64,000 bases of DNA from NCBI RefSeq assembly GCF_013155385.1, contig NZ_JABJUQ010000007.1:1966001-2030000 (forward strand), read 5' to 3'. Both the position numbers and the translations under genes were made by a program. The notes beneath the pieces were generated by a model. The model made no database searches, was not told where the DNA came from, and saw only the letters and a program-made list of their open reading frames with translations. The DNA comes from Bacillus sp. WMMC1349. GTDB taxonomy: Bacteria; Bacillota; Bacilli; Bacillales; Bacillaceae. Numbering within the stretch: position 1 is the stretch's first letter; each line of letters opens with the position of its first letter. Shown one piece after another: positions 8,918-18,369 of this stretch.

Positions 8918-10641
8918 TTTCCCTTTTAAAATATTTAAAACCTTACAAGCTTCAGATTTTTCTTGTAACACTTTTCACACTACTGTCGATTTTGCTTGAA
9001 CTGTATCTGCCGACATTAATGGCAGACGTTGTTGATGTTGGTATTGTCAATGGGGATATTCCCTACATCTTGAAAACGGGTGTATGGATGGTGGTTTGTT
9101 CCGTTCTGGCGATATTCATGACTGTAGGCAAGGCTTTTTTTGCTTCAAGGTCATCACTTGCTTTCGGACGGGATATTAGACGAAAGCTGTTCGTTAAGAC
9201 TGAACATTTTTCAATAGACGAATTTGGCAAGTTCGGGTCTAGTTCACTTATGACGCGGACGACAAATGACGTCAAACAAGTACAGGATGTTCTAAATATG
9301 ATGCTTTCGATGATGACAAGAGCACCTTTAATGCTGATCGGCGGGATCGTATTAGCAGTATCTAGAGATGCACAGCTATCTATCGTATTTTTGGCAGCCC
9401 TCCCCATACTGGCGGGATTGATTTTTTTAATTAGCAGAAAGGCTGTTCCCTTGTTCGGAATGTTACAAAAAAAGACAGACCGGCTGAATCTCGTCCTTCG
9501 TGAAGGGCTGACAGGAATTCGGGTGATCCGGGCCTTTAATCGTGTAGATGTAGAAAAAGACCGCTTTAAAAACGCAAACAAAGAATTTCGTGATACAGGA
9601 ACCGCGGTAAATCGAATCATGGCTTTCTTATTCCCTGTGATGATGATTATGATGAATTTTACAAACATCGCAATTGTTTGGTTTGGTGGGATTCGGATTG
9701 ATCAAGGCAACATGCAAGTAGGAAACTTAATGGCATTTCTCCAATATGCTGCAATGATTTTAATGGCTTTGATTATGCTTGCTGTGACATTTGTGATGAT
9801 TCCACGCGCACAAGCTTCCGCAAACCGGATCAATGAAGTGCTGACTGTTGAGCCACAGATCACAGATCCAGAAGAGCCCTTAAGAAATGACGACTTGTGC
9901 GGATTTGTTGAATTTAAAAATGTGACATTTCGATACAGAGGAGCAGAAAAACCAGTTCTCGAAGATATTTCATTTCAGGCAAAACCTGGTGAAACAACGG
10001 CTATTATTGGGAGCACAGGTGCTGGAAAAACAACGATTCTTCAATTGATTCCTAGGTTTTTCGATATAGAAAAAGGTGAAGTGCTTGTAAATGGCATTGA
10101 TGTGAGACAGATTCTCCAACAAGAGTTGCGTGCAAAAATCGGCTATGTCCCACAGAAGGCTTCTTTATTCAGTGGAACAATTCGAGAAAATATCTGTTTT
10201 GGTAAAGAAGATGCTACAGAAGCAGAAATATTAACAGCGCTTAAAACAGCCCAAGCCTCAGACTTTGTTGAGGGCAAAGAAAATGGGATTGATTCTTACA
10301 TTGAGCAAGCAGGAGCCAATCTATCAGGCGGGCAAAAACAGCGGCTTTCTATTGCGAGAGCATTAGTCAGAAAACCGGATATTTATTTGTTTGATGATAG
10401 TTTTTCGGCGCTTGATTATAAAACAGATCAAAAACTTCGACAAGCATTAAAAGCAACAACTGCACATGCCGCCGTGGTCCTTGTTGCTCAAAGGGTCAGC
10501 TCTATTACAGAAGCAGACCAAATCATTGTTTTAAATGAAGGAAAAATTGCCGGAATCGGCACACATCAACAATTGCTGGCTGAAAACAAAATTTATCAAG
10601 AAATTGTAGCATCCCAACAAACTGAGGAGGAAAGCGCATGA
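8914..10641 (+). CDS. ABC exporter half-transporter, subunit 1 (degenerate ATP site)
   Basis: 575 residues: six-helix transmembrane domain (about 15-310) fused to an ATPase domain. Walker A GSTGAGKTT starts near residue 366, signature LSGGQ near 470, and Walker B LFDDS near 494. The residue after the Walker B aspartate is Asp, not the catalytic Glu, so this half carries a degenerate nucleotide site. That is typical of one partner in heterodimeric multidrug exporters such as BmrC/BmrD and YfiB/YfiC-type pairs. Translationally coupled to marR upstream and to subunit 2 downstream (4-base overlaps). Confidence 0.92.
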   Translation: MISLLKYLKPYKLQIFLVTLFTLLSILLELYLPTLMADVVDVGIVNGDIPYILKTGVWMVVCSVLAIFMTVGKAFFASRSSLAFGRDIRRKLFVKTEHFSIDEFGKFGSSSLMTRTTNDVKQVQDVLNMMLSMMTRAPLMLIGGIVLAVSRDAQLSIVFLAALPILAGLIFLISRKAVPLFGMLQKKTDRLNLVLREGLTGIRVIRAFNRVDVEKDRFKNANKEFRDTGTAVNRIMAFLFPVMMIMMNFTNIAIVWFGGIRIDQGNMQVGNLMAFLQYAAMILMALIMLAVTFVMIPRAQASANRINEVLTVEPQITDPEEPLRNDDLCGFVEFKNVTFRYRGAEKPVLEDISFQAKPGETTAIIGSTGAGKTTILQLIPRFFDIEKGEVLVNGIDVRQILQQELRAKIGYVPQKASLFSGTIRENICFGKEDATEAEILTALKTAQASDFVEGKENGIDSYIEQAGANLSGGQKQRLSIARALVRKPDIYLFDDSFSALDYKTDQKLRQALKATTAHAAVVLVAQRVSSITEADQIIVLNEGKIAGIGTHQQLLAENKIYQEIVASQQTEEESA

Positions 10642-12446
10642 AGCAAAAACAAGAACATCAAGCCTCCTTCTCACGGAAACCGAAAGAATTTAAGAAAACC
10701 ATGCTAAGACTTGCCGGTTATTTAAAGCCGCGGACATTTCAACTCGTATTTGTCGCTCTTGCTGCGGTTTTATCTACTTTATTTAATGTGATCAGTCCTA
10801 AGCTACTTGGGGATGCAACCTCCTCTCTCTTTGCAAGTTTTAGCAAAGGAACAGCTGTTCAGTTCGATTTTCTTGGCAGGCTTATGCTGATCTTAGCGGG
10901 GCTTTATTTACTTTCTGCCTTCTTTACTTTCTTACAACAGTATCTCATGGCCGGAGTTGCTCAAAAAACAATTTATGAATTGCGTCAAGAAGTCAACGAA
11001 AAACTGACGCGCCTTCCTTTGAAATATTTTGATCAACATTCACATGGAGATACACTTAGCCGGGCGGTAAATGATATTGATAATATTAATACTTCACTTC
11101 AGCAGGCACTGACACAAATGATCACATCGGTGATCACCATTGTCGGGATCATCATTATGATGTTGTTGATCAGCCCGGTCTTGACGCTTGTTGTATGTAT
11201 CACTATTCCGCTCAGTATGCTTGCCGTCAAACTGATCGCATCATTCTCACAAAAACACTTTGCTGACCAGCAAAAACAACTTGGTGCAATGAATGGTCAT
11301 GTTGAGGAAATGTTTACAGGTCATCAAGAAGTCAAAGCATTTGGCCATGAAGATAAAGCAATTAAGCAATTTGATCAAATGAATGAACGTTTATACGCTT
11401 CAGGTTGGAAGGCACAATTTACTTCTGGGTTAATGATGCCGATGATGACATTTATCGGAAACCTCGGTTATGTTTTTGTTAGCATTATGGGAGGTATTTT
11501 TGTTTTAAATGGAAGTTTGTTAATCGGTGGTGTTCAAGCGTTTATTCAATACACACAACAGTTTTCACAGCCTCTCATTCAAGTTGCAGGAATTGCCAAT
11601 ACCATTCAATCGGCTATTGCTTCCGCAGAAAGGGTCTTTAACCTATTAGATGAAGAAGAAGAAAAACTGGAAAGTCCTGCGGCTGTCGACACTGAGAAAT
11701 TAACAGGTGATGTTTTATTTGAACATGTTACATTTGGATATGATGTCAACACACCTGTTATCCATGATTTAAATCTTGCTGTCAAAGAAGGCCAAACGAT
11801 TGCGATTGTCGGTCCGACTGGAGCTGGGAAAACAACAATTATTAATTTACTGATGCGGTTTTATGAAGTAAGCAGTGGGACAATCAAAATTGGCGGGATG
11901 AATCTGAGCGAGCTGTCACGGGAACAAGTGAGAAGTATGTTTGCAATGGTCCTCCAAGATACTTGGCTTTTTAATGGAACAATTCGCGACAATATCGCTT
12001 ATGGGCGTGAAGATGCAACGAACGAGGAAATCATTCAAGCAGCAAAAAATGCTTATGCAGATGACTTTATCCGTACTTTTCCTGATGGTTATGACACCAT
12101 ATTAAGTGAGGATGCGCAAAATATTTCACAAGGGCAAAGACAATTATTAACGATCGCCCGCGCGATTTTAGCAAACCCGAAAATTTTAATTCTTGATGAA
12201 GCGACAAGCAGTGTTGATACCCGAACAGAAATGAATATTCAACAAGCAATGAGCGAACTAATGAAAAACCGCACCAGTTTTGTGATCGCTCACCGTCTCT
12301 CTACTATTAAAGATGCAGATTTAATTTTGGTGATGAACAACGGGAGCATCATTGAAAAAGGAGACCATGAAGAACTTCTCCGCCAAAATGGCTTTTACGC
12401 TGATTTATATCATAGTCAATTTTCTCAGGATAAAGCTGTTAGCTAG
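10638..12446 (+). CDS. ABC exporter half-transporter, subunit 2 (catalytic ATP site)
   Basis: 602 residues: six membrane helices (about 30-330), then the ATPase domain with Walker A GPTGAGKTT near 392, signature ISQGQ near 495 and Walker B ILDEA with the catalytic Glu near 521. The non-canonical ISQGQ signature would face the degenerate Walker site of subunit 1, so one composite site is active and one is not. Expected to form a drug-exporting heterodimer with the product of 8914-10641. A terminator follows directly. Confidence 0.92.
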   Translation: MKQKQEHQASFSRKPKEFKKTMLRLAGYLKPRTFQLVFVALAAVLSTLFNVISPKLLGDATSSLFASFSKGTAVQFDFLGRLMLILAGLYLLSAFFTFLQQYLMAGVAQKTIYELRQEVNEKLTRLPLKYFDQHSHGDTLSRAVNDIDNINTSLQQALTQMITSVITIVGIIIMMLLISPVLTLVVCITIPLSMLAVKLIASFSQKHFADQQKQLGAMNGHVEEMFTGHQEVKAFGHEDKAIKQFDQMNERLYASGWKAQFTSGLMMPMMTFIGNLGYVFVSIMGGIFVLNGSLLIGGVQAFIQYTQQFSQPLIQVAGIANTIQSAIASAERVFNLLDEEEEKLESPAAVDTEKLTGDVLFEHVTFGYDVNTPVIHDLNLAVKEGQTIAIVGPTGAGKTTIINLLMRFYEVSSGTIKIGGMNLSELSREQVRSMFAMVLQDTWLFNGTIRDNIAYGREDATNEEIIQAAKNAYADDFIRTFPDGYDTILSEDAQNISQGQRQLLTIARAILANPKILILDEATSSVDTRTEMNIQQAMSELMKNRTSFVIAHRLSTIKDADLILVMNNGSIIEKGDHEELLRQNGFYADLYHSQFSQDKAVS

Positions 12447-12451
12447 ACAAG

Positions 12452-12490
12452 AAGTGGCGTTTACTCGTGATATAGGGACGCCACTTTTTA
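12452..12490 (+). terminator. Terminator of the marR-ABC operon
   Basis: AGTGGCGT pairs with ACGCCACT, followed by TTTTT, 6 bases after the last stop codon. Confidence 0.85.
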
Positions 12491-12849
12491 GCTTTTTAAC
12501 ATTCGTTTTCGAATTTGTTCTACTTTTAAAAAAATGTAATGATTGGGTTAACTCTTTAAAATGTTAATGACTTTTAACATGTTTCTCGTTACAATATACA
12601 GAGCAGTTTTTCTGAAGCTCCGCACCCTATCCAGCTTTGGTCAACGATCAACTGAAGTGGTTATTCCACTTGATTTCCCGTCATCCTCTGGTTCATTTCA
12701 ATTTCTGGAAAGAAAACTTCATTAGCAATAAGGTGAAACACGTTATTAGTATGGGTATGTCCATCATCAGTCACATTAGATCTAAAAATATTCTGCATAG
12801 CAATCTACCCGTGATTGAAAATTTCAGTTTCTTAGATTGAGAACAATTG
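12491..12849. other. Intergenic stretch without a supported gene
   Basis: About 360 bases between the ABC operon terminator and the promoter of the MFS gene. Short open frames exist on both strands (for example a 45-codon frame on the minus strand near 12663-12800), but none has a good start signal or a recognisable product. Confidence 0.4.
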
Positions 12850-12878
12850 TTGTAAATATTAGAAAGAACTAGTATACT
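12850..12878 (+). promoter_or_regulatory. Promoter of the MFS efflux gene with a ~125-base leader
   Basis: TTGTAA, 17-base spacer, TATACT. The same promoter with the same spacing occurs at 19318-19346 in front of a collapsed copy of this gene, which supports it as a conserved unit. The leader contains possible short frames, for example MEVEKVVYFNPSSHKK at 12914-12964, and a weak stem, so leader control of the pump is possible but not shown. Confidence 0.65.
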
Positions 12879-13008
12879 TTTATAGTTGTCCCATCGTGCG
12901 GGAAAATGAGAAATGGAGGTGGAAAAAGTCGTTTATTTTAACCCATCCTCACATAAGAAATAAACACACTAAACATATCGGTAAAATAGTTATCAGAGGA
13001 GGAATGGT

Positions 13009-14436
13009 ATGGATCAGAAAATTAATTCAAAAGCGATACTGATCACCTTTATGATCGGTGCGTTTTTTTCAATATTAAATGAAACTTTACTTAACATTGC
13101 TTTAACAGAGATTATGGCAGTGTTTAGTGTTAATGCTTCAACTGTTCAATGGTTAGCAACAGGTTTTATGTTAGTCATGGGTATTTTAATGCCGATATCT
13201 GCCTTACTTATCCAATCATTTACGACAAGACAAATGTTTATCGGGGTCATGACAGTTTTTTTGTTAGGAACAGTCACTGCTGCTTGTGCCATCAATTTTC
13301 CAATGTTGTTAGCTGGACGGATGATACAGGCTGTGGGCACTGGGTTGCTGATTCCCATCGTGATGAATGCGTTATTGTTAATTTATCCCCCTGAAGTTCG
13401 CGGGAAAATTATGGGAACTTTCGGATTGGTGATTATGTTTGCTCCGGCAATCGGACCCACTTTATCAGGAGTCATTGTTGACATTTTAGGTTGGCGCTGG
13501 TTGTTTATTAGCGTGATTCCTTTCGTGATCTTTTCCATCCTGTTTGCGTTTAAATATTTGCAAAATGTCGGAGAGGTAACACGTCCCAAAGCTGATATGT
13601 TATCGATTATTCTTTCAACAATTGGTATTGGAGGAATTGTCTATAGCTTTAGCAGTGCAGGAGAAACTTCGGAAGGTTTTCGTTCTGTTACTGTTATTTC
13701 ACTTATGATCATAAGTCTGATTAGTTTATTCATATTCGTGCTCCGCCAATTGAAATTAGACGAACCATTATTGGATGTACGCGTATTTGCTTATAAAAAT
13801 TATTCGCGAGGCATCTGTTTATTTGTAATTGTCATTATGGCGATGTTTGCTTCTGAAATTGTAATGCCAATGTATTTACAGGGACCTATGGGTGTTTCTG
13901 CAAAAACGGCAGGGTTATTACTGTTGCCAGGTGCATTATTAAATGGGCTAATGTCACCAGTCATGGGTACTTTATTCGATAAATTTGGGCCGCGAAAACT
14001 GATCATACCTGGTGCGATCGTTTTGACCGGTGTTATGTTCTTCTTTAGTAAAATAAGTCCAACTGTACCAATATGGTCTTTCATGATCATATATATCATC
14101 TTAATGCTATCAATTTCTGCGATCATGATGCCTGCACAAACCAATGCTTTAAATGAACTGCCAAAACATTTATATCCACATGGAACGGCAATCGCCAACA
14201 CATTACAGCCTGTCGCTGGTGCACTAGGAGTTTCCGTTTTTGTCAGTATCATGAGTCAAGGGAAACAAAGTTTTCTTGCCGAACAACAAGTGCCATTAAG
14301 CAAACAAATCATCAATGAAGCGATGACTCACGGTTTACATCATGCCTATTGGTTTGCCTTGGCTTTATGCTGTATTGCTTTTGTGATTACTTTATTTATC
14401 AAAAAAGCCGTTTCACCTGATCGTAACCAGCCTTAA
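13009..14436 (+). CDS. DHA2-family MFS multidrug efflux transporter (LmrB-like)
   Basis: 475 residues with about 14 hydrophobic segments, the LNETLLNIAL segment in helix 1 and the GRMIQAVGTGLLIPI motif C in helix 5, both typical of DHA2 drug:H+ antiporters such as LmrB/EmrB. The start follows AGAGGAGG. It has its own promoter and terminator and no regulator gene beside it. A remnant of a second copy lies at 19318-19556. Drug specificity cannot be read from the sequence. Confidence 0.9.
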   Translation: MDQKINSKAILITFMIGAFFSILNETLLNIALTEIMAVFSVNASTVQWLATGFMLVMGILMPISALLIQSFTTRQMFIGVMTVFLLGTVTAACAINFPMLLAGRMIQAVGTGLLIPIVMNALLLIYPPEVRGKIMGTFGLVIMFAPAIGPTLSGVIVDILGWRWLFISVIPFVIFSILFAFKYLQNVGEVTRPKADMLSIILSTIGIGGIVYSFSSAGETSEGFRSVTVISLMIISLISLFIFVLRQLKLDEPLLDVRVFAYKNYSRGICLFVIVIMAMFASEIVMPMYLQGPMGVSAKTAGLLLLPGALLNGLMSPVMGTLFDKFGPRKLIIPGAIVLTGVMFFFSKISPTVPIWSFMIIYIILMLSISAIMMPAQTNALNELPKHLYPHGTAIANTLQPVAGALGVSVFVSIMSQGKQSFLAEQQVPLSKQIINEAMTHGLHHAYWFALALCCIAFVITLFIKKAVSPDRNQP

Positions 14437-14448
14437 CTTTAAACAAAT

Positions 14449-14477
14449 CCTCCGACTGTTGTCGGGGGGTTTTCTTT
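14449..14477 (+). terminator. Terminator of the MFS gene
   Basis: CCTCCGAC-tgtt-GTCGGGGGG followed by TTTTC. An almost identical copy occurs at 19530-19556. Confidence 0.9.
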
Positions 14478-14488
14478 TCCACAATAAA

Positions 14489-14520
14489 AATAAGACTTGG
14501 AAATACCAGGTCTTATTTTT
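14489..14520. terminator. Bidirectional hairpin
   Basis: AATAAGACTTGG pairs with CCAGGTCTTATT (one G-T wobble), loop AAATA, flanked by A and T runs. It lies right after the stop of the nitroreductase relic on the minus strand. Confidence 0.7.
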
Positions 14521-14656
14521 AAGCTAATTCGATCAAAAGCTGCTTTGCAAGTGTCCTTGTTTGCAATTTAGGAATTTTCGTCGGATAGCCGATCTGCAAA
14601 ATCGCGACAACCCGTTCATTTGAACTGCCCCCTGCCAAGTAGACAGTGGAAATAAC
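14519..14656 (-). pseudogene. Nitroreductase-family C-terminal relic
   Basis: The minus-strand frame ends in VISTVYLAGG and RVVAILQIGYPTKIPKLQ segments, the usual tail of nitroreductase/FMN oxidoreductases of this family. The preceding ~150 residues are missing and replaced by IS3-related sequence, so only a 3' stub and its terminator remain. Confidence 0.6.
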
Positions 14657-14685
14657 AAAAACATACTAGACGGCTTCAGCCCTGT

Positions 14686-14996
14686 ATTCCACCTGGATGA
14701 GGCACGTTTAGTTTTTCTTGTAAACGATCGTAGTTGTAAAAGTGGATATTATTCATCAAGATCACGTTGAAGCTTTTCGAATGTCTCGTACGAATTCCGT
14801 CTGTACTTCTCGCATTTTAATTTTCCTCAAAACGACTCGACCGGGCCGTTATCAATACATCTGCCGACTCGGGACATACTCTGTGTCATGTTCACATCTT
14901 TCATCATTCTTCTAAGCTTGTGGGACTGTGGAGGTGCTGACGCACGCGGCTTTATGAAAGGTGTCAAACACAAGGGCGTTATCCACAGTACATAAG
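14686..14996 (-). pseudogene. IS3-family transposase (OrfB) C-terminal relic
   Basis: Minus-strand segments TVDNALVFDTFHKA, MTQSMSRVGRCIDNGPVESF and GKLKCEKYRRNSYETFEKLQ match the C-terminal part of IS3-family integrases. There is an in-frame stop where Trp is expected after ESF, and a frameshift near the end. It abuts the nitroreductase stub, so insertion and later decay probably removed the rest of that gene. Confidence 0.7.
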
Positions 14997-15127
14997 ACAC
15001 GACCATTCCCTCATGTACACATAATCCTCTTATTTTGGTTTGTTTATTTATTATTTATCTATTTATCATTTGCTTGAACCCATAAAAAAATCAGCATGCC
15101 AAATGGATGCTGATTTTTAAAGCCTCT

Positions 15128-15358
15128 TTATTCTTTAGGCCGATCTAAAATACTCCATACAATAAATACTATCCCTATTAATAAAGATATAATACTTAAT
15201 ATCAATAAGTTATTAGGAACATTCTCAAGAAGAACATTAAATTCTTCTACGGACCAAGTGTCACTATTTGAAACACCAATTGAAGCACAAATATACCTAG
15301 TCGAATAAAATATAGCTGATATTAATAAAAAAACGGAACCTAAAATACTTTTAATCAT
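15128..15358 (-). CDS. Small two-helix membrane protein, partner of the upstream secreted protein
   Basis: 76 residues with hydrophobic segments at about 5-28 and 49-70. It follows the secreted protein gene at 15380 by 21 bases on the same strand, so the two are likely co-transcribed. A secreted protein paired with a small membrane protein recalls bacteriocin/immunity pairs, but no family is recognised. Confidence 0.6.
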   Translation of the reverse strand: MIKSILGSVFLLISAIFYSTRYICASIGVSNSDTWSVEEFNVLLENVPNNLLILSIISLLIGIVFIVWSILDRPKE

Positions 15359-15379
15359 AAATTTATTGCTCTTTTCATT

Positions 15380-16003
15380 TTAGAATTTAACCACTCTATA
15401 CTGACGCTCTACCCATCTTTGCGGGTACACATATTTAGTAGCGTAAACTTTTGCACGGGGATGGGGATCATACTTTTGTACTTGTTTAACCTTATACTTT
15501 TTGTATACATGTCTATACTCTAAACGATACCTTCCACTCTTATATTCCTTAGACACAAAACCTACTGTTTGCGACCACGTGTTCGTAACATCAAAACCAA
15601 CTACGCTCTCCAAATCTCTTAGCGGAATTTTAAGTGTACCAGAATATCTATTAGCAACAGTTTTAGTATGAGATGCGGTTAATCTTCCCCCACTTACCGT
15701 AGAAGCTCCAGCATATTTCCATGAGCTATATGAATGACCTTGATAAGTTTTAGAAACCCCAAACCACCTTAAGCTTCTTACTAATGGAGTAAATGAATGA
15801 TCTTCTTCAAAAAAAACCTCTTCACCTATTGTCTCATCATCAGGTACAAAATCCGTGTAGACATCAACAACTACTTCACCTTCTGCTAATCCAGAATTAA
15901 TATCTGCATCCAATTCACTTGCTGACGATTTTGTAGCAGGAACAAAAAATAGTGTGAAAATCAATGCCACAGATGCGATCGATGACAAAATTACTTTTTT
16001 CAT
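15380..16003 (-). CDS. Secreted protein of unknown function
   Basis: 207 residues. ATG at 16003 follows GAGAGGGTGG. A clear signal peptide (MKKVILSSIASVALIFTLFF, cleavage near TKSSASE) is followed by an acidic segment (residues 27-60) that could be a propeptide. The mature basic domain is rich in Tyr, Arg, Lys, Ser and Thr, with alternating polar patterns (WSQTVGFVSKEYKSGRYRLEY) that look like beta strands of a pore-former or binding protein. This fold guess is inference. Operon with the small membrane protein at 15128. Confidence 0.65.
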   Translation of the reverse strand: MKKVILSSIASVALIFTLFFVPATKSSASELDADINSGLAEGEVVVDVYTDFVPDDETIGEEVFFEEDHSFTPLVRSLRWFGVSKTYQGHSYSSWKYAGASTVSGGRLTASHTKTVANRYSGTLKIPLRDLESVVGFDVTNTWSQTVGFVSKEYKSGRYRLEYRHVYKKYKVKQVQKYDPHPRAKVYATKYVYPQRWVERQYRVVKF

Positions 16004-16231
16004 ACTTACCACCCTCTCAAGTTTATATTAAACTGGGTGATTTGTCTTGATACAAATGATCGAAATTTCAGATAAAGTCAAGCGTGTTTATCTTTTCAAG
16101 CCCTCCTTTCTTATTCAAATTAACACACGAAAATACATCATTCAACATAAATGTAATTTTTTACGAAAAAAAGGCTTGTAGCCTCTTTTTATCTTCGATA
16201 CCATAAATATCTTATTATTGCAAAACCAATT

Positions 16232-16375
16232 CTAACAATCGGGCTTAATCTCTCGATATGCCTTATCTAAATTGTCGCATACTTCTGGTTTTCCGCTTTC
16301 GGTCCCGACATAGTTAAACCATCACGACTCTGTCAGCTTGTGATTTGGTGCATAAACCACGTCTTCCAGCGCTCA
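16232..16375 (-). pseudogene. Unrecognised coding relic
   Basis: A minus-strand frame reads ALEDVVYAPNHKLTES, stop, WFNYVGTESGKPEV and DNLDKAYREIKPDC before its stop. The amino-acid usage looks like real protein and the internal TGA sits where Trp would fit. It lies directly downstream of the mprF relic. I do not recognise the family. Confidence 0.35.
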
Positions 16376-16385
16376 AGGACAACTT

Positions 16386-16830
16386 TTTTAGGCATCAGCC
16401 TTGTCACGAGAAACTCGTCACCGGGAGCGATCTGTTTTTTCTGTGGGTCAAATATTTCCCCCCCCCTCGTCAAACCGGTTTATATTTTTCTTTGAAAGCG
16501 CGCAGACCGCTGAAGCTGTACATATATCTGAAATTGTTGAAAATGACGGCGGCGAGCCACTCTGACCAAAAAGACTTAAAATAAAAGGATATCCCTACAT
16601 TGGATAGGATCCATATTAATTGTCGTATAGCCCTGTTCTTTGGCTAAATGAAACAAATGGATAAACAACGCATCCATGATGCCTTTCGGCGCTTTGTTTC
16701 CATACCGCATCAAATCGATGGAAATCTCGCCTTTGCGATACATCGGCATGAGGCTCATAAATGCGATGATTTTCCCAGCTTCATTCTTTAATACAGCGAT
16801 CGGTGCTTTTTGTAAATAGGCTTCTTGAAA
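16386..16830 (-). pseudogene. mprF: mprF (lysyl-phosphatidylglycerol synthase) C-terminal relic
   Basis: Three successive frames reconstruct the C-terminal catalytic domain of MprF: EAYLQKAPIAVLKNEAGK and EISIDLMRYGNKAPKGIMD; then WLAAVIFNNFRYMYSFSG; then GKYLTHRKNRSLPVT. MprF attaches lysine to phosphatidylglycerol and confers resistance to cationic peptides. At least three frameshifts are present, one at a run of eight or more G near 16455-16465, and the flippase part is absent. An open frame (to 17067) fuses a signal-like N-terminus to the fragment; it is probably accidental. Confidence 0.75.
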
Positions 16831-17338
16831 AGTACCGAGAAGGAAAACCAATCTAAAAAGATCGATTCTTTCACAATTGTTGATAATGAGAAATGTTTCT
16901 TGAAGGATAAACCGGCAAGATCTTTTCTCACTTGATAAATGACAAAACAAGAGAACAGCCGCGGGAAATATGATACTCAACATTTTTTTCATCAATACCA
17001 CTTCTCTCCACCTGTAAATCAATTCACGACTATACCGAAAAGAGCCTCTTCTTTCCATGTTTAACAATTCTCCATAAAATCAATACCATTTTTCTAGGCT
17101 AAAGCATCTATTTGTATCAAATATGTCTCTTCAATGTTAAACAGTTTCTTACTTTCTCGTGTCCGGATTCAGAACAAATCTGACTTGTCGATTTCTAGCA
17201 ACGTTTAACTGCCTCCATTATATTTTCTAAGATTATATTCACCATCTAAACTACCGTATTTAAATATTCAGAAGGTTAAACGAATCATGATATAGAAATT
17301 AATTTTTGTTTATAAATGACAAAAAAGGAGTTAGTGCT

Positions 17339-18217
17339 ATGAAAAAAACCGTTTTGTTTTCTAGTATGCTTGCCTGTACGTTTTTTTTCTATAACCTCTT
17401 CCCTTCTAGCGGGTATGCAGCGGTACGAAATTATCTCGGTTCTTGGGATTTAAATGGGAATGGAAAACTTGAACAAGTATTTAATTACAACGGTACAGCG
17501 ATTGAAGTTGTCAGCCGCGGACAATCAACAAAGTTCCCCATTTCCAATCCAGTTTGGCACCTTGCAACTGTTGCAAATACGAACGGTACCCAAGGTGATG
17601 AACTGATAGTGAAAGCGGGAGATCATCTTCAAATCATTCATTATAAAGATAGGTACTCGACTGAATATCAAGTGTTCAATGGAATGTGGGAAGTCGTTAG
17701 TACTTCAAATACGGATCATCGCGGAGGTGATGAAGTCATTGTGACTGCCGGTGCCAATTTAAAAGTCATCAACGACAGCTTAAGAAATACGCATGAATAT
17801 TACATAACAAATGGTGTCTGGTATGTCGGGGGCATTGAAGATACAAATCAGCAACCAGGCAGTGAAATTGTCGTAAAAGCAGGAAATGATCTAAAAATCA
17901 TCTATGACGGGATGAAGAGGATAAAAACATATCCTATCTCAACGTCCGCACAGTACTGGAAAATTGCAAGTGTGGTAGACACTGATGGCAAATCAGGAGC
18001 AGAAGTGATCATGTCTGTCGGTGATCATCTTATGATCGTTAGAGATCGAAGCGGTGTGAAAAAAACATATCAAATCACAAAAAACGGGGTTTGGTCAATT
18101 CGCCAGATTACAGATGTTGACGGTATTGCTGGAGCGGAAGTCCTGATAGATATTCCGAATTCAAACGGAAAAATGGTGATCGACCGAACAGAAACAATGA
18201 AGAATCTTAAAAAATAA
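17339..18217 (+). CDS. Secreted repeat protein (FG-GAP/VCBS-like propeller), paralogue 1
   Basis: 292 residues; ATG at 17339 follows AAAAAAGGAG. Signal peptide to about residue 26 (ending SGYAA). The rest is about six units of ~42 residues with the pattern DTDGxxGxEVIVxxGxxLxII...YxI...W. The Asp-rich turns (DLNGNGKLE, DTDGKSGAE) resemble calcium-binding loops of FG-GAP/VCBS propellers. Role unknown: adhesion, carbohydrate binding or enzyme inhibition are possible. Its paralogue follows at 18370. Confidence 0.8.
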   Translation: MKKTVLFSSMLACTFFFYNLFPSSGYAAVRNYLGSWDLNGNGKLEQVFNYNGTAIEVVSRGQSTKFPISNPVWHLATVANTNGTQGDELIVKAGDHLQIIHYKDRYSTEYQVFNGMWEVVSTSNTDHRGGDEVIVTAGANLKVINDSLRNTHEYYITNGVWYVGGIEDTNQQPGSEIVVKAGNDLKIIYDGMKRIKTYPISTSAQYWKIASVVDTDGKSGAEVIMSVGDHLMIVRDRSGVKKTYQITKNGVWSIRQITDVDGIAGAEVLIDIPNSNGKMVIDRTETMKNLKK

Positions 18218-18224
18218 CTTAAGG

Positions 18225-18362
18225 AGGATGGCTTATTCCTTGTAAATATTTTATATAAATTAAAAAGATATCCAGTAATATTGGTGTGTCAACTATATGG
18301 TGGTTATGAAATTTTGAGAATACGTGAGTATTTTGAAGAAAATTTAACTTTATTGAGGGAGG
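18225..18362 (+). repeat. 138-bp duplicated intergenic segment (copy A)
   Basis: The sequence between the two secreted repeat-protein genes recurs in inverted orientation at 60190-60327 with roughly 85-90% identity by eye. It starts at the GGAGGATGGCTTATTCC motif and ends with TTATTGAGGGAGG, which is the ribosome binding site of the next gene. A frame reading QLYGGYEI(L/V)R runs through both copies and in copy A ends in an ATGA overlap with the 18370 gene. Confidence 0.75.
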
Positions 18363-18369
18363 AAGTCTT

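Noticed and set aside
9063..9668. 201-codon minus-strand frame opposite ABC subunit 1
   Set aside because: Shadow frame in a clear transporter gene; composition rich in Ser/Thr/Ile/Arg from antisense helices, no ribosome binding site.
12637..12840. 67-codon plus-strand frame
   Set aside because: No ribosome binding site, no similarity, and it ends right at the pump promoter.
13800..14252. 150-codon minus-strand frame opposite the MFS gene
   Set aside because: Antisense of transmembrane helices; no start signal.
16345..16584. 79-codon plus-strand frame
   Set aside because: Antisense of the mprF relic, passing through its G-run.
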